A stretch of 64,000 bases of DNA from Schlesneria paludicola DSM 18645. GTDB lineage: Bacteria; Planctomycetota; Planctomycetia; Planctomycetales; Planctomycetaceae. This document shows positions 8,786 through 18,158 of the stretch, piece after piece (the stretch's first letter is position 1; each line of letters opens with the position of its first letter). The notes under the pieces were generated by a model. The model was not told the origin of the DNA and did no database searches. It worked only from the letters and a program-made list of their open reading frames with translations. A program made the translations under genes and the position numbers. The stretch is from contig NZ_JH636434.1 in the NCBI RefSeq assembly GCF_000255655.1, forward strand, positions 1,101,963 to 1,165,962, read 5' to 3'.

Positions 8786-9160
8786 GTGGCCGCCCCGAAA
8801 GCATTCATTACCGACACCGAACTGGTCCTCCTCAAAGTCTTGTGGAGCGATCAGCCGCTTACGGCCCGAGAGATCGCGAGCCGGTTGTATGGGGAAGAAA
8901 GCGCTTCCGCGATCGGGACGGTGCAGAAGCTGATTCAGCGACTGGAGGAGAAGGAGCTCGTCTTGCGCGACCGTCGCGAGCCGGTACATCGCTTCTCCAC
9001 CCGTGTGACGCGTGACGCGGTTGCAGGGATGCAGTTGCAGGAACTGGCCGCAAAATTGTCGGACGGATCACTGTCGCCGTTCATCATGCACATGGTTCAG
9101 GCTGAGCGGTTGAGTCCAATAGAAAAGCAGGCGTTGCGGCGTCTGCTTGAGGAACAATAG
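8786..9160 (+). CDS. BlaI/MecI/CopY-family transcriptional repressor
   Basis: A 124-residue winged-helix repressor. The family pattern is visible: TDTELVLLKVLWSDQPLTAR (helix 1-2), EIASRLYGEESASAIGTVQK (recognition region), LIQRLEEKELVLRDRREPVH (wing), then a C-terminal dimerisation helix region ending LSPIEKQALRRLLEEQ. The start is GTG 8786, with GGAG at 8775-8778. In characterised systems (BlaI-BlaR1) the repressor is inactivated through the partner M56 membrane protease; that partner begins 12 nt downstream. The palindrome at 8732-8776 is its likely operator. There is no beta-lactamase gene in the window, so the controlled target is probably something else. Confidence 0.9.
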   Translation: MAAPKAFITDTELVLLKVLWSDQPLTAREIASRLYGEESASAIGTVQKLIQRLEEKELVLRDRREPVHRFSTRVTRDAVAGMQLQELAAKLSDGSLSPFIMHMVQAERLSPIEKQALRRLLEEQ

Positions 9161-9172
9161 GAAGACTCGGCC

Positions 9173-10966
9173 ATGGACAGCGTTCTGAACGGCGTCGTTT
9201 CGAATACCGTCCTGGCGGGCGTACTGGCACTTTTCACGTCTGGCATCCAACGGTTCTGGCACAACCCACAACTCGCGCATGCCCTTTGGTTTCTGGTACT
9301 CGCCAAGCTGATCACGCCCCCTCTATTCTCGGTCGCGCTGCCTGATCACCGGTTATTTTCTGTCAGCCGTGCAGCAGCACCGATTCTCGCTGACGATGTG
9401 GACACCTTGCAGCGGCCGGGGGACGGCGACCTCTCATTGGCACCAACAATGTCACGGCCGGAGCCGATGCATCAGGAAGGTGGGCCGATTCGAGTGATGG
9501 TCGATTCAACGACGGAGCCAGCCGAGGTGACACCGATGTCGACGTCCCGCCGTCAGGCATCCCTTGTGTCAAGTTTGGCGATCCTGATCGCGGCGAACTG
9601 GCAGACGTGGCTGTGCGCCACCTGGGGTGCAGGTTTGATCGTTGGGGCGATCATCCATTGGAGACAGCTCGGTCGGTTCCGCACACTGTTTTCTGCTGCG
9701 GTCGACGCCGACGCCGAACTTCTCGACGACACTCGAATGTTCGCGAAGCGGATGGGTTTACAGAGTTACCCATCGATTCGAGTCCTTCACGCCCACTTTC
9801 CACCGCTCGTCTGTGCCGGTTGGCGTCGCCATTTGCTACTGATGCCGGCCCGCCTGCTGAGAGAGCTGGATCGTGAGCAGTTGCACACGGTTCTGGTCCA
9901 CGAGCTGGCGCACATTCGTCGCGGTGACCATCTGATGCGGTGGTTCGAGATCCTCGTTCGAGGAGTCTTCTGGTGGCACCCGTTGGCCTGGTGGGCCAGC
10001 CACCAGCTTCGGCAGGCGGAAGAAGAATGCTGCGATGCGTGGGTGGTCTGGGCGCTACCGAACGGTCAGCGAAGCTATGGAAAAGCGTTGTTGTGGACGG
10101 TCCAATTTCTCGCAGAGCGTCGCGTTGTTCCTGTTGTCGTAGGAGCAGCGTTTGGTGGTTCGCATGTGAAAAGGAGAATCGAGATGGTCATGACGAGAAA
10201 GCTGAACCGAAAAATGTCCTGGGGCGCGCTGTTCATGGTTGTGATCTCTGCGTTCTGCGTGCTGCCGGTGGCAGCTCAGAAACGTCCCGACAACGATGCT
10301 GTTGGGCGCGGGCTTGCCGAACGGGAGCCGGAGACAGAGGCGACACAGGCGCCAACCTCCGCCGCAGAAAGTCGTGATCTCGAGGCCAGAATCGAGCGAC
10401 TAGAGCGGTTGCTGCAGGAATTGACGCTGACGGTCAAAAACTCCGCGACGAATTCCCGTGATGAACAACAGGGAAATCGCGGGAAGGCCTCGGATCAGCG
10501 CGGCGTACGCGATGTCGAACTTCGCCGTGGGACTGACGCGAAGGGCGCCGAGCAAATGCCCACAAGAGATTGGAAAGAGTGGTCTGCCAGAAACAATCGG
10601 CTCAAGGAAACCCTGCTCGCGCTCGACAAACAAGCTTGGGACGCCGCCAGTACGCGGGATTGGAAGGCGTACGAAAAACTCGTCCGGCCAGGCTACAACT
10701 GGGGCTACTTTGGAACGAGCCGTAACGCGCCCACCGTCGAGGAACTGCAGCGCAGACGCTATTTCGACGTGAAAATTCGTGAGGTCGAAGTCGGTAAGAT
10801 CACCGAGGACGTCGCGTTTCTCAAATACGTCTTTAGTTGCAAGGTCGAGGAAGCGGAGCAGGTCCAAACCTACCAAAATCATCAATCCATGCAAATCTGG
10901 ACACTGATTGATGGCAATTGGCTCCTTACGTATACAACGAACTTTGTCCTGATGGGAGGAGAATGA
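9173..10966 (+). CDS. M56 (BlaR1-like) membrane metallopeptidase with C-terminal NTF2-like domain
   Basis: A 597-residue membrane protease cotranscribed with the BlaI-type repressor. Residues 1-60 and about 130-155 are hydrophobic helices; the M56 zinc site is VLVHELAHIRRGDHL (H243-E-L-A-H247), followed by the family segment HPLAWWASHQLRQAEEECCD. A further helix (SWGALFMVVISAFCVLPVAA, about 345-365) leads to a linker with a short coiled coil (LEARIERLERLLQELTL), then a C-terminal domain, roughly 465-597, of the NTF2/SnoaL/DUF4440 type (LLALDKQAWDAASTRDWKAY ... SMQIWTLIDGNWLLTYTTNF). BlaR1 proper carries a penicillin-binding sensor there; this one does not, so the signal should differ. GGAAG precedes ATG 9173. 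Confidence 0.88.
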   Translation: MDSVLNGVVSNTVLAGVLALFTSGIQRFWHNPQLAHALWFLVLAKLITPPLFSVALPDHRLFSVSRAAAPILADDVDTLQRPGDGDLSLAPTMSRPEPMHQEGGPIRVMVDSTTEPAEVTPMSTSRRQASLVSSLAILIAANWQTWLCATWGAGLIVGAIIHWRQLGRFRTLFSAAVDADAELLDDTRMFAKRMGLQSYPSIRVLHAHFPPLVCAGWRRHLLLMPARLLRELDREQLHTVLVHELAHIRRGDHLMRWFEILVRGVFWWHPLAWWASHQLRQAEEECCDAWVVWALPNGQRSYGKALLWTVQFLAERRVVPVVVGAAFGGSHVKRRIEMVMTRKLNRKMSWGALFMVVISAFCVLPVAAQKRPDNDAVGRGLAEREPETEATQAPTSAAESRDLEARIERLERLLQELTLTVKNSATNSRDEQQGNRGKASDQRGVRDVELRRGTDAKGAEQMPTRDWKEWSARNNRLKETLLALDKQAWDAASTRDWKAYEKLVRPGYNWGYFGTSRNAPTVEELQRRRYFDVKIREVEVGKITEDVAFLKYVFSCKVEEAEQVQTYQNHQSMQIWTLIDGNWLLTYTTNFVLMGGE

Positions 10967-11141
10967 GAGCAGGGAGCCACCAGGAATCCGGAACATTGTG
11001 AGTCCTTGATCCTGACCTGAATTCGGACGGCAGATCATCGGTTTTTGCGTGCCGATCGACGTCGCACATTGCGTCGGAACTGGCGTTCAAGTAGCGTCAC
11101 TCCATGGAATGGGCTTCTCCGATCTTTCGTTGGCGTCGATT

Positions 11142-14033
11142 ATGAATTCCCGGATCGTTTCCATCGCACTTGTGGCGCTGTTCATTTCGCGCAGTCTGAC
11201 CGCTGATGATGTTCTCGTACTGTTTGAGAAGGCGCGGGAGAATTTCCAGCGTGGTCGGTATGAAGAGGCGATCGAGTGCCTTGACGAGTTCAAAGGAGAC
11301 GCCGCAAAAGATCTTGATCCGGTCAAAGTCGCATTGTTACATCTCGAAGCGCAACTGGCACAAGGCGACGTCGTCGCAGCCGAAGAGACGCTCGCCGCAT
11401 CGATGCAAGATCGCGAGTCAGCGGCGCTCCTTGCGCAGCGAGCGCGACTCCGGTTTGGTCAGGGCCGCTATGACGAAGCGAATCAGGATGTCGGTGCGGC
11501 ATTGGCAATCGATGGAGATCAGTTGCTCGCACGACTCGTTCAAGCTCAGTTGTTCACGGAAAAGGGCGAACTGAAAAAGGCGGACGAGGCTTACCGTTGG
11601 TTTGTCCGCTTCTACAATCAGAAGCAGCCCGCGGATGCCGAGTCATTGGTCCTGGTGGCTCAAGGTGCGTCTCAGTATGCACTTTGGCACAGTTCCGCAC
11701 AGATTCTCGATTTCTGCGTGAACACGGTTTCGGTCGATGCTCTGAAGGTGGATAAAACCTACTGGCAGGCCCATCTTGTCAGTGGTCGCCTGCTGCTCGA
11801 GAAGTACAACAAATCCCAGGGCCGTCCCGAACTGAAGGCGGCATTGGCGATCAACCCCAATGCCGCCGATGTCCACGTCGAACTCGCCAAGTCGGCAGTG
11901 GGTGATTACGACTGGGACGAAGTGGAAGAAGAGGCCAAGCGCGCCCTTCAGATTAATCCTCGCTCAACAGGGGCATTTCAGGCGCTCGCAACGGCCAAGC
12001 TCTATTTTCGCGACAGCGATGCCGCCGAGAAACTTCTGGCCGATGCCCTGCAAATCAATCCAGTTGAGACCGAGACGCTAGCGCTGCTCGCCGCACTTCG
12101 CATGCTGCAGGATGGGTGGCCCGATCCGACGCGTTGGAAGGAACTGGTCGGACATCTCGATCATATCGCCGATCTCAAGCTTGCTGATCCCACGCGCTGT
12201 GAACAAATTCTGATTGATGTCGCCACGCGTAATCCCAAACCGGGAATTTTTCTCGCGTCACTCGCCGAAGTCGTGGATATGTTCCGTCAACATTCCGTGG
12301 CTGAACCGCTTCTCAAACAGGCGATTCTCCTAATGCCCCAGCTATCGCAGCCCAAGAATGCGCTGGGACAGCTCTACATGCAGACGGGCCAGATCGATGC
12401 AGCCAAGCGGACCTTGGATGAGGCGTTCAAAGCCGACCCTTATCATGTACGCGTCAGCAACATGCGTAAGGTTATCAAGGTGCTGGATGACTATGAGTCA
12501 ATCGAGACCGCTCATTTCGTGATTCGCGCCGACGGCAAGCTCGACAAGCTGCTGGCACGCTACATGGGTGAATATCTGGAAGAAGTCTATCCCGAGCTGA
12601 CATCCCTGTTTGGATATGAACCGGAGGCGCGGACGCAAATCGAGATCTATAACACCGCGAAGGGGCTGTCGGGGCACCAGTGGTTTAGCGCTCGCATGGT
12701 GGGATTGCCGTGGGTGCAGACAATCGGTGCATCAACTGGTGTGATCATCGCCATGCAAAGCCCGGGATCGATGGAAAAGCCACTAAACTGGGCTCGGGTT
12801 CTGAAGCACGAATTTGTCCATGTGCTGACGCTGCAGCAAACCCAGTTCAATATCCCTCACTGGTATACCGAGGCGCTGGCCGTTCGATCTGAAGGTTATC
12901 CACGACCGGTGGAATGGAATGCGCTTCTCTTGGACCGCGTTCCGAAGGGCGAACTCAAAAATCTCGACAACCTGAGTATGGGATTCATTCGCGCAGGCAA
13001 TATCGCAAATTGGAACTTTGCCTATTGTCAGAGCGTGCTGTATGCAGAATACATCGTCAAACGGTTCGGCGAGAAATCGCTCGCGGGGTTACTCGACGCA
13101 TACCGACGCAATCTCTCGACCGATAAGGCCATTCCCGAAGTGTTTGGAGTCAGCAAAGAAGACTTTGAGCAAGGCTACCGGCAATACCTTGACGCCATCG
13201 TCGCCAGTCTGCACCGGACGGAAGCCGATTCGGAGCTGAATCCATCGCGGGTCGAACGGGCTTACGAAAAGAATAAAGGCGATCCCGACGCCGCGGCCAA
13301 CTATGCCCGCCTGATGCTGCTGATCCGGAAACGCAACGAAGCCAAGTCGATCGCTCAACAAGTTCTTAAGACGAATCCCAAACATCCGGTCGCAGCCGCG
13401 GTACTGGCCACGCTGTACTACCGAGAAGAAAAATTCGACGACGCCATTTCGGTCTTGGAACCTGCATTCGATAAGGAACACCCCAATAAGCGAATTCTCG
13501 AGATCCTGATGAAAACCCGATTGCAGCAGAAGCGGGCGGCCGAGGCGATCGAACTTTGTGAGCTGGGCAAACAGCATTTCCCCGACGAAAGCGAGTGGTG
13601 GAAGGGGATTGCCAATGCGGCGAAAATGACGGGGGAACACGATCGACGCCGTGCCGCACTGGAAACACTTGTCCAAATTGAATCCGACGACCCAGCACCG
13701 CGAAAAGCATTGGCGGAAATGTCACTCGCCGACAAACAGTATGATCAGGCCTATCGCTTCGCCAAATTGGCGATCCACATTGATGTGCTGGATGCTGACA
13801 TTCATCGGATGCTGGCCGAAGCCTTCCGCGGTCTTGAAGACTACAAGCGGTCGATTGAGGAATACGAGATTGCGCTGGAACTGAAACCGAAAGCGGTCGA
13901 GTTTCAATTGGGGCTGGTCGAGACTTACATCGCGGCGGGCCGAACGGACGAAGCCAAGAAACTCGTAGATGAGATCTTCAAGAGCAATCCCAACAATGAG
14001 CGGGTCCACGAACTGAAAGAGGCGATCAAGTAG
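11142..14033 (+). CDS. Exported TPR-repeat protein with peptidase-MA-like (gluzincin) domain
   Basis: About 963 residues. The N-terminus MNSRIVSIALVALFISRSLT looks like a signal peptide. TPR-type helix pairs fill residues 25-480 (for example ENFQRGRYEEAIECLDEF, ALQINPRSTGAFQALATAKL) and resume at about 700-960. Between them lies a zinc-metalloprotease module: VLKHEFVHVLTL with H556-E-F-V-H560 and the downstream glutamate in HWYTEALA (E577), the HExxH-16-E spacing of gluzincins of the peptidase MA family. It is probably periplasmic; the substrate is unknown. The frame is open upstream to 11049; I chose 11142 for the signal peptide, although the Shine-Dalgarno is weak. Confidence 0.82.
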   Translation: MNSRIVSIALVALFISRSLTADDVLVLFEKARENFQRGRYEEAIECLDEFKGDAAKDLDPVKVALLHLEAQLAQGDVVAAEETLAASMQDRESAALLAQRARLRFGQGRYDEANQDVGAALAIDGDQLLARLVQAQLFTEKGELKKADEAYRWFVRFYNQKQPADAESLVLVAQGASQYALWHSSAQILDFCVNTVSVDALKVDKTYWQAHLVSGRLLLEKYNKSQGRPELKAALAINPNAADVHVELAKSAVGDYDWDEVEEEAKRALQINPRSTGAFQALATAKLYFRDSDAAEKLLADALQINPVETETLALLAALRMLQDGWPDPTRWKELVGHLDHIADLKLADPTRCEQILIDVATRNPKPGIFLASLAEVVDMFRQHSVAEPLLKQAILLMPQLSQPKNALGQLYMQTGQIDAAKRTLDEAFKADPYHVRVSNMRKVIKVLDDYESIETAHFVIRADGKLDKLLARYMGEYLEEVYPELTSLFGYEPEARTQIEIYNTAKGLSGHQWFSARMVGLPWVQTIGASTGVIIAMQSPGSMEKPLNWARVLKHEFVHVLTLQQTQFNIPHWYTEALAVRSEGYPRPVEWNALLLDRVPKGELKNLDNLSMGFIRAGNIANWNFAYCQSVLYAEYIVKRFGEKSLAGLLDAYRRNLSTDKAIPEVFGVSKEDFEQGYRQYLDAIVASLHRTEADSELNPSRVERAYEKNKGDPDAAANYARLMLLIRKRNEAKSIAQQVLKTNPKHPVAAAVLATLYYREEKFDDAISVLEPAFDKEHPNKRILEILMKTRLQQKRAAEAIELCELGKQHFPDESEWWKGIANAAKMTGEHDRRRAALETLVQIESDDPAPRKALAEMSLADKQYDQAYRFAKLAIHIDVLDADIHRMLAEAFRGLEDYKRSIEEYEIALELKPKAVEFQLGLVETYIAAGRTDEAKKLVDEIFKSNPNNERVHELKEAIK

Positions 14034-14047
14034 CCGACTTGATCGCC
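14021..14047. terminator. Perfect hairpin overlapping the stop codon of the TPR protease gene
   Basis: GGCGATCAAGT (14021-14031) and ACTTGATCGCC (14037-14047) form an 11-bp perfect stem with a 5-nt loop. The TAG stop begins inside the left arm. It lies between two convergent genes and may end both transcripts, but neither side has a good U-run. Confidence 0.55.
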
Positions 14048-14074
14048 CCTTCGCTCGCGCTTCACGGGAACAAT

Positions 14075-15190
14075 TCAGATGGTGATCAACCGGTCGCGAC
14101 CGGTGACGTCCCACATCTCCACCACTTTTCCGTCATCGATCACATACGCCTGCTTGTAGAGTGCGGACGTAGGGCAGACGTGCTTCGGAATCGCGTACAG
14201 TTCGTCCCCCGGTTGGAAGTTTCCTGCAAGCGGGGTCTGCAAGACAAGATGTTCTTCGTTATGAATCACCTGCTGCGCGTCCGGCAAATCGGGAAACATC
14301 ACGCGAGTTCCCTTGGGTGGATCAGACGCAACCGACTTGCTACCCAAGTCGCACGTGACGCGATCGGATGCAGGACGACTCACAACACGTGTCAGCATGA
14401 CGACGGCGGGCTTGAAGTCCATGTCGGGAAAGATCGTGTCATATCCAAAGTCATGAAAGACGCACGTTCCGGGTGCCAACTCAATCACAGGATCGGCAAT
14501 CTTCGCGAAAATTGGAAATGACCCGGTACCACCACAGAGAATTGCGGGAACGGGCCAACCACGACCGACGAATTCATCGCGAAGTCTGGAGGCCTTTTCC
14601 CATCCGGCATGCACAGCGGCGGTGCGTTCCTTCAAATCGGTCTGGGCATTGTGCCCGTCATAGAAGTGGAATCCCGCCGGCACCAGGGCAGGGGAGTCGA
14701 CGATCTGCTGATAGAGTTCCGCCGCGCGAGGACCAGGCGTAATCCCGGTTCGGTGCATTCCAGAATCGAGGTCCAAAGCGACATGAATTTTCAGGCCGGC
14801 CGCACTCATGGCGTCATCCAGTTCCGAAATCATATGTGAGTCATCGGCCGTCACGATGAAGCGCACATCGGAAAACTTCTGCAAAAAACGCACGGCGCGC
14901 GTGATGTTGGGCCCCACCAGATTGTAGGCTAGGAAAATATCCTTCGCCCCAGCTGTGGCGAGCATTTCCGCTTCAGCGAACGTCGCACATTTATGCTTGG
15001 TGATTCCCATTTCGAGTTCGATTTTTGTCACCGCCGGCATCTTGTGCGTCTTGCAATGAGGTCGCAATCGCTGCGGGCTTCCGGCAATCGCGATCATCTT
15101 TTTCAGATTCTCGATGACGATCGAGCGATAAACGAGCAAAGCGGGAGAATAAATCTGCGAGGTATCAGCGATCGCGTAAACAGGTTCCAT
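14075..15190 (-). CDS. D-threonine aldolase/D-serine dehydratase-like PLP enzyme
   Basis: A 371-residue PLP-dependent enzyme of the alanine-racemase fold III group. The N-terminal TIM barrel has the cofactor lysine in RPHCKTHKM, then CATFAEAEMLATAGAKDIFL, VALDLDSGMHRTGI, FHFYDGHN and CGGTGSFPIF (phosphate contact). The C-terminal beta domain carries the metal-ligand pair in the signature PKHVCPT. Enzymes of this family split D-threonine to glycine and acetaldehyde or dehydrate D-serine, using a divalent metal; substrate choice cannot be decided here. Cytosolic. AAGGACGAG precedes ATG 15190. It is convergent with the TPR protease gene and appears to be a single-gene unit. Confidence 0.85.
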   Translation of the reverse strand: MEPVYAIADTSQIYSPALLVYRSIVIENLKKMIAIAGSPQRLRPHCKTHKMPAVTKIELEMGITKHKCATFAEAEMLATAGAKDIFLAYNLVGPNITRAVRFLQKFSDVRFIVTADDSHMISELDDAMSAAGLKIHVALDLDSGMHRTGITPGPRAAELYQQIVDSPALVPAGFHFYDGHNAQTDLKERTAAVHAGWEKASRLRDEFVGRGWPVPAILCGGTGSFPIFAKIADPVIELAPGTCVFHDFGYDTIFPDMDFKPAVVMLTRVVSRPASDRVTCDLGSKSVASDPPKGTRVMFPDLPDAQQVIHNEEHLVLQTPLAGNFQPGDELYAIPKHVCPTSALYKQAYVIDDGKVVEMWDVTGRDRLITI

Positions 15191-15223
15191 AACGTCTTGC
15201 TCGTCCTTAAAAATTCAAAAAAA

Positions 15224-15317
15224 CAGTGGCACAGAAGCGCTGCCTCGACAAATCCATGACCAACGCCTGCAGGCTCGCTCGCCTGTTCGCGGCACGCTCA
15301 TCAACGTCACAATTCCA
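15224..15317. repeat. Intergenic repeat family C, copy 2
   Basis: Aligns with 1541-1635 in the same orientation, sharing GTGGC, GAAGCGCTGCC, GCAGGCTC, GCCTGTTCGC, CAACGT, CAATTC. Here it lies upstream of the D-threonine aldolase-like gene. The rest of the 15191-15450 spacer holds nothing recognisable. Confidence 0.55.
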
Positions 15318-15450
15318 TTCTGAAGCTCGTCGAATGCCTTGTCTTACAAAAATCTTCGACTGGCCTGAGTGGGACGAGTGAGTCGCTGGAACGCACGGGG
15401 ACTCGGCAAAGCCCTCCAGACCGACGTGTATTTTTCGTCCTGACAAACTA

Positions 15451-16557
15451 CTAGGTCACTTTCTTGAGCTTGGTGACTCGCCCAGTTCCAACCCATTCTG
15501 CCACAAAAATGCTGCCATCACTGGCAAAACAGGCGTCGTGCGGATGAACGAACTTGCCGTCCAGCCACTTGGATTTGTCCTCGCGAATCCCTTTTTCCGT
15601 CGTCACGCGAGCGACGTCGTCTCCCAGTCGCGCCACCACTTCGTTTTTCTCATTCAGCAAGGTGACACGGGCGTGAAGTTCCGGCACCACCATCAAGTTT
15701 TTCCACGTCTCCACATTGGCAGGAAGACCGAACCCCTTGATGGTCTCGAGGTATTTTCCGTCCATCGTAAAGTATTGCAACGTATGATGAGCCCGATCAC
15801 AGACGACAATCGACGGCTCGCGGCCTTCACGCTTGTCCACCCAGATCCCGTGCGGCGTCGCGAATTTCCCCTCGCCCTCACCAACACCACCAAATGAACT
15901 TAACCATTTTCCATCTGCATTGTATCGGTGAACGTACGAAGCGCCGTAGCCATCCACGAGTAAGAACCCGCCATCGTCGAGAAAGGCGAAATTGGTCGGC
16001 AGGAATCGTTCGGGACCCCAGATTTTCGTCGGATCGGGCCGATCTTCGGGACGCGTATTCTCACCCTTCGCATAAACCCCCGATTCCATGGGAGCATAGC
16101 GCTGCCAGACAATTCCACCGCGAAGGTCCATCTTGGCAAACGTCTTCAAGTGCTGGTATGCACAGACGTACAAAAACTCTTGTTTTCCTTCCTGGCGAAT
16201 TTCAATTCCATGGCCGCCGCCCTGGAACTGCGAACCGAACGACCGGATGTATTTACCATCGGAATCGAATACGAAGATCGACGGATGGTCCTTCATATCC
16301 GTCCGGCCTTCGTGAATGACGTACAAGTTCCCGGCCTTATCGACCGCAACATTGTGCGTCGTCTGCCATTTGAATTGATCGGGAAGCTGTGGCCAGTTGT
16401 GCTGCACTTCGAACTGATGATCGCCTTCACCGACAATCAATGGCTTGTCCGTCTTCGAGGCCGTGAGAACCATCGGAGCCCCTGCAATCGTGACGGCCGC
16501 CGCAGCCGTGGTTTGCAGAAATTGACGACGTGACACGGAATCTGATGATGAAGGCAT
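15451..16557 (-). CDS. Tat-exported NHL-repeat beta-propeller protein
   Basis: A 368-residue protein starting MPSSSDSVSRRQFLQTTAAA, a twin-arginine signal. The mature part is a chain of NHL-type blades: HNVAVDKAGNLYVIHEG, SIFVFDSDGKYIRSFGS, FAFLDDGGFLLVDGYGASYV, GKFATPHGIWVDKREG, DRAHHTLQYFTMDGKYLETI and a last blade PHDACFASDGSIFVAEWVG. Propellers of this class bind ligands or proteins, and some are lyases (peptidylglycine-type); no catalytic set is evident. AGGAG is 8 nt before ATG 16557, which decides the start; the open frame extends upstream into a repeat element. It is probably periplasmic; function unknown. Confidence 0.85.
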   Translation of the reverse strand: MPSSSDSVSRRQFLQTTAAAAVTIAGAPMVLTASKTDKPLIVGEGDHQFEVQHNWPQLPDQFKWQTTHNVAVDKAGNLYVIHEGRTDMKDHPSIFVFDSDGKYIRSFGSQFQGGGHGIEIRQEGKQEFLYVCAYQHLKTFAKMDLRGGIVWQRYAPMESGVYAKGENTRPEDRPDPTKIWGPERFLPTNFAFLDDGGFLLVDGYGASYVHRYNADGKWLSSFGGVGEGEGKFATPHGIWVDKREGREPSIVVCDRAHHTLQYFTMDGKYLETIKGFGLPANVETWKNLMVVPELHARVTLLNEKNEVVARLGDDVARVTTEKGIREDKSKWLDGKFVHPHDACFASDGSIFVAEWVGTGRVTKLKKVT

Positions 16558-16609
16558 GACATGTCTCCTGGTCCGTTGCGGTTCAATACTCTGATGACTG
16601 CTGCTTAGC

Positions 16610-16705
16610 AGCCTGTTGAAGTCAGGGGGACAGGCACCTGCCATGCAGGATGTCATGGGCATTTTTTAATCTTGTCGAAGGCAGTCCCCGTTGCTTCAAC
16701 AGGCT
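16610..16705. repeat. Small inverted-repeat element, family A, copy 2 (96 bp)
   Basis: Ends AGCCTGTTGAA and TTCAACAGGCT are perfect 11-bp terminal inverted repeats. The interior has GGGGGACAGGCACCTG near the left end and GCAGTCCCCGTTGC near the right. Identical length to 3263-3358. It lies 53 nt upstream of the NHL protein start codon. Confidence 0.7.
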
Positions 16706-16858
16706 CTCCGCCGATTCGTGCGCGGTACTTCTCAGGCCATTCTATTTCTCAGACCACCGTGACGAGCAGCCCGCTCGACACCGCGGATCAGAAAGACGTG
16801 GATCGCTTCTGAGCACGAGAATTGGTCCCAAGCGCAATCCATGTCCTGCCACATAATA

Positions 16859-17884
16859 CTATTTCGACGGAGGCTGACTCGACAATTGTACAAGAGCCTC
16901 GAGAACTCGCGTGCGTTGTGTTTCAGTCAATTTGAGATATCGATGACGTCCCTGAGCGTCCGGTGCAAACTTCGTGAAGCCGTCTCCCTCGACCGCGATG
17001 CGGCCCGGTTCAGACAGGTCGAAATAGCCTCGGTCTGGATAAACGGCATAAAGGACGCTCGTCAGATCCCACGTGGGACGATCACCGGGTGGCATGACAT
17101 ACCGGCGGTACGACTCGGCGACGGGATGATCGGCCGAGTAGCCATAATCACGCTTGATGCTGGATTCGGGATAGGGCACCGCGATACCAATTTCGAAGCC
17201 GCTCCAAACAACCGGCGTCGGCCATTCGTCGGCCAGCTTTCGACAGTTCGCAATGTCTTGGACGACGTTGTATTCGCAGTAGTGCGCGTTGCCGTTGATC
17301 GGCTGGAACGCGCCGGCCATGACGGAGAGCAGACTGACTTTCGCCTTGATCAGATCGCGTCCCGACAACGGCGACCAGTCATCTGCCTTCGAATCGAGTA
17401 GCCGTGCGAGGTTCGTCGAGAACCCGACCTGTGCGATGGCGACAGAACCATCGGGCTGTGCCGCCAGCAGTTTTCTCAACAATCCCACCGCTTCCGGCGC
17501 ATCTTTGCTGCTCAGAAGGTCATGGGGGTATCGAAACTTTCCGTTGATCAGTTCGGCGGCCAGAGGCAGATATGTCCCCGGTTCGGGCGTCTTGCCTTGT
17601 CGCACGGTTCCAATGGGAATGTCACCGCGATGATAGAAGGTATTGATCAAGTCAATGAACGGGCCTGCCAGTTCGTTGTCTTTGGTAATCGTCACGCCCA
17701 AAAGCTGGCACGCGCCTCGTGATTGGAGTGCATGAATCACACCCAACGCCTGGACGTCGTCGACGTCATTTCCGATATCGGTATCGAAGATCAGGCGCAC
17801 AGGCTCAGCGGCCAGGGCCGACAAGGAAAATGTCATCAGCACTGCCGTCAGCGTCAGTCGAATGGCAAATTTTTCGATCAGCAT
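16859..17884 (-). CDS. Exported inosine/uridine-preferring nucleoside hydrolase-like protein
   Basis: A 341-residue protein with an N-terminal signal (LTLTAVLMTFSLSALAAEPV) and the nucleoside-hydrolase calcium site RLIFDTDIGNDVDDVQAL. The family normally hydrolyses the N-glycosidic bond of ribonucleosides, with Ca2+ held by the DxDxxxDD cluster; here DTDIGNDVDD is intact. Other family-like parts are GVTITKDNELAGPFIDLIN and the C-terminal RPTWDLTSVLYAVYPDRGYF region that carries the last aspartate. Many planctomycete members are secreted and of unknown specificity. GAAGGA precedes ATG 17884. Monocistronic. Confidence 0.85.
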   Translation of the reverse strand: MLIEKFAIRLTLTAVLMTFSLSALAAEPVRLIFDTDIGNDVDDVQALGVIHALQSRGACQLLGVTITKDNELAGPFIDLINTFYHRGDIPIGTVRQGKTPEPGTYLPLAAELINGKFRYPHDLLSSKDAPEAVGLLRKLLAAQPDGSVAIAQVGFSTNLARLLDSKADDWSPLSGRDLIKAKVSLLSVMAGAFQPINGNAHYCEYNVVQDIANCRKLADEWPTPVVWSGFEIGIAVPYPESSIKRDYGYSADHPVAESYRRYVMPPGDRPTWDLTSVLYAVYPDRGYFDLSEPGRIAVEGDGFTKFAPDAQGRHRYLKLTETQRTRVLEALVQLSSQPPSK

Positions 17885-18158
17885 GAATCAACGTTCCTTC
17901 ACAGAATCGGCACTTTTGTATCCTCGCATTCGGCACCCGCATGTGCCACGTTTCGCAGCGGATTGCGTCGCCAGAATGTTGATGAATGAGATTTCGTGCA
18001 AGGGAGCGGGGCTGGAATTGTCGAAGACACAACGGAACGGATGACAGGTTTGTCAGCCGATTTTTCATCGCAAAGTTGTGGACACGAGTGGTACACTTAC
18101 GGTGAAGAGTCTTGCGGGCCATCGTCAACATGGTCGACGCCGATTGAGGAGCAAAATC

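Noticed and set aside
8786..10966. Beta-lactam resistance locus
   Set aside because: The BlaI and M56 genes are present, but no beta-lactamase or PBP2a gene lies nearby and the M56 protein lacks a penicillin-binding sensor domain.
15207..15446. Leftward 79-codon open frame between the D-threonine aldolase-like and NHL genes
   Set aside because: Overlaps the family C repeat and has no protein-like features.
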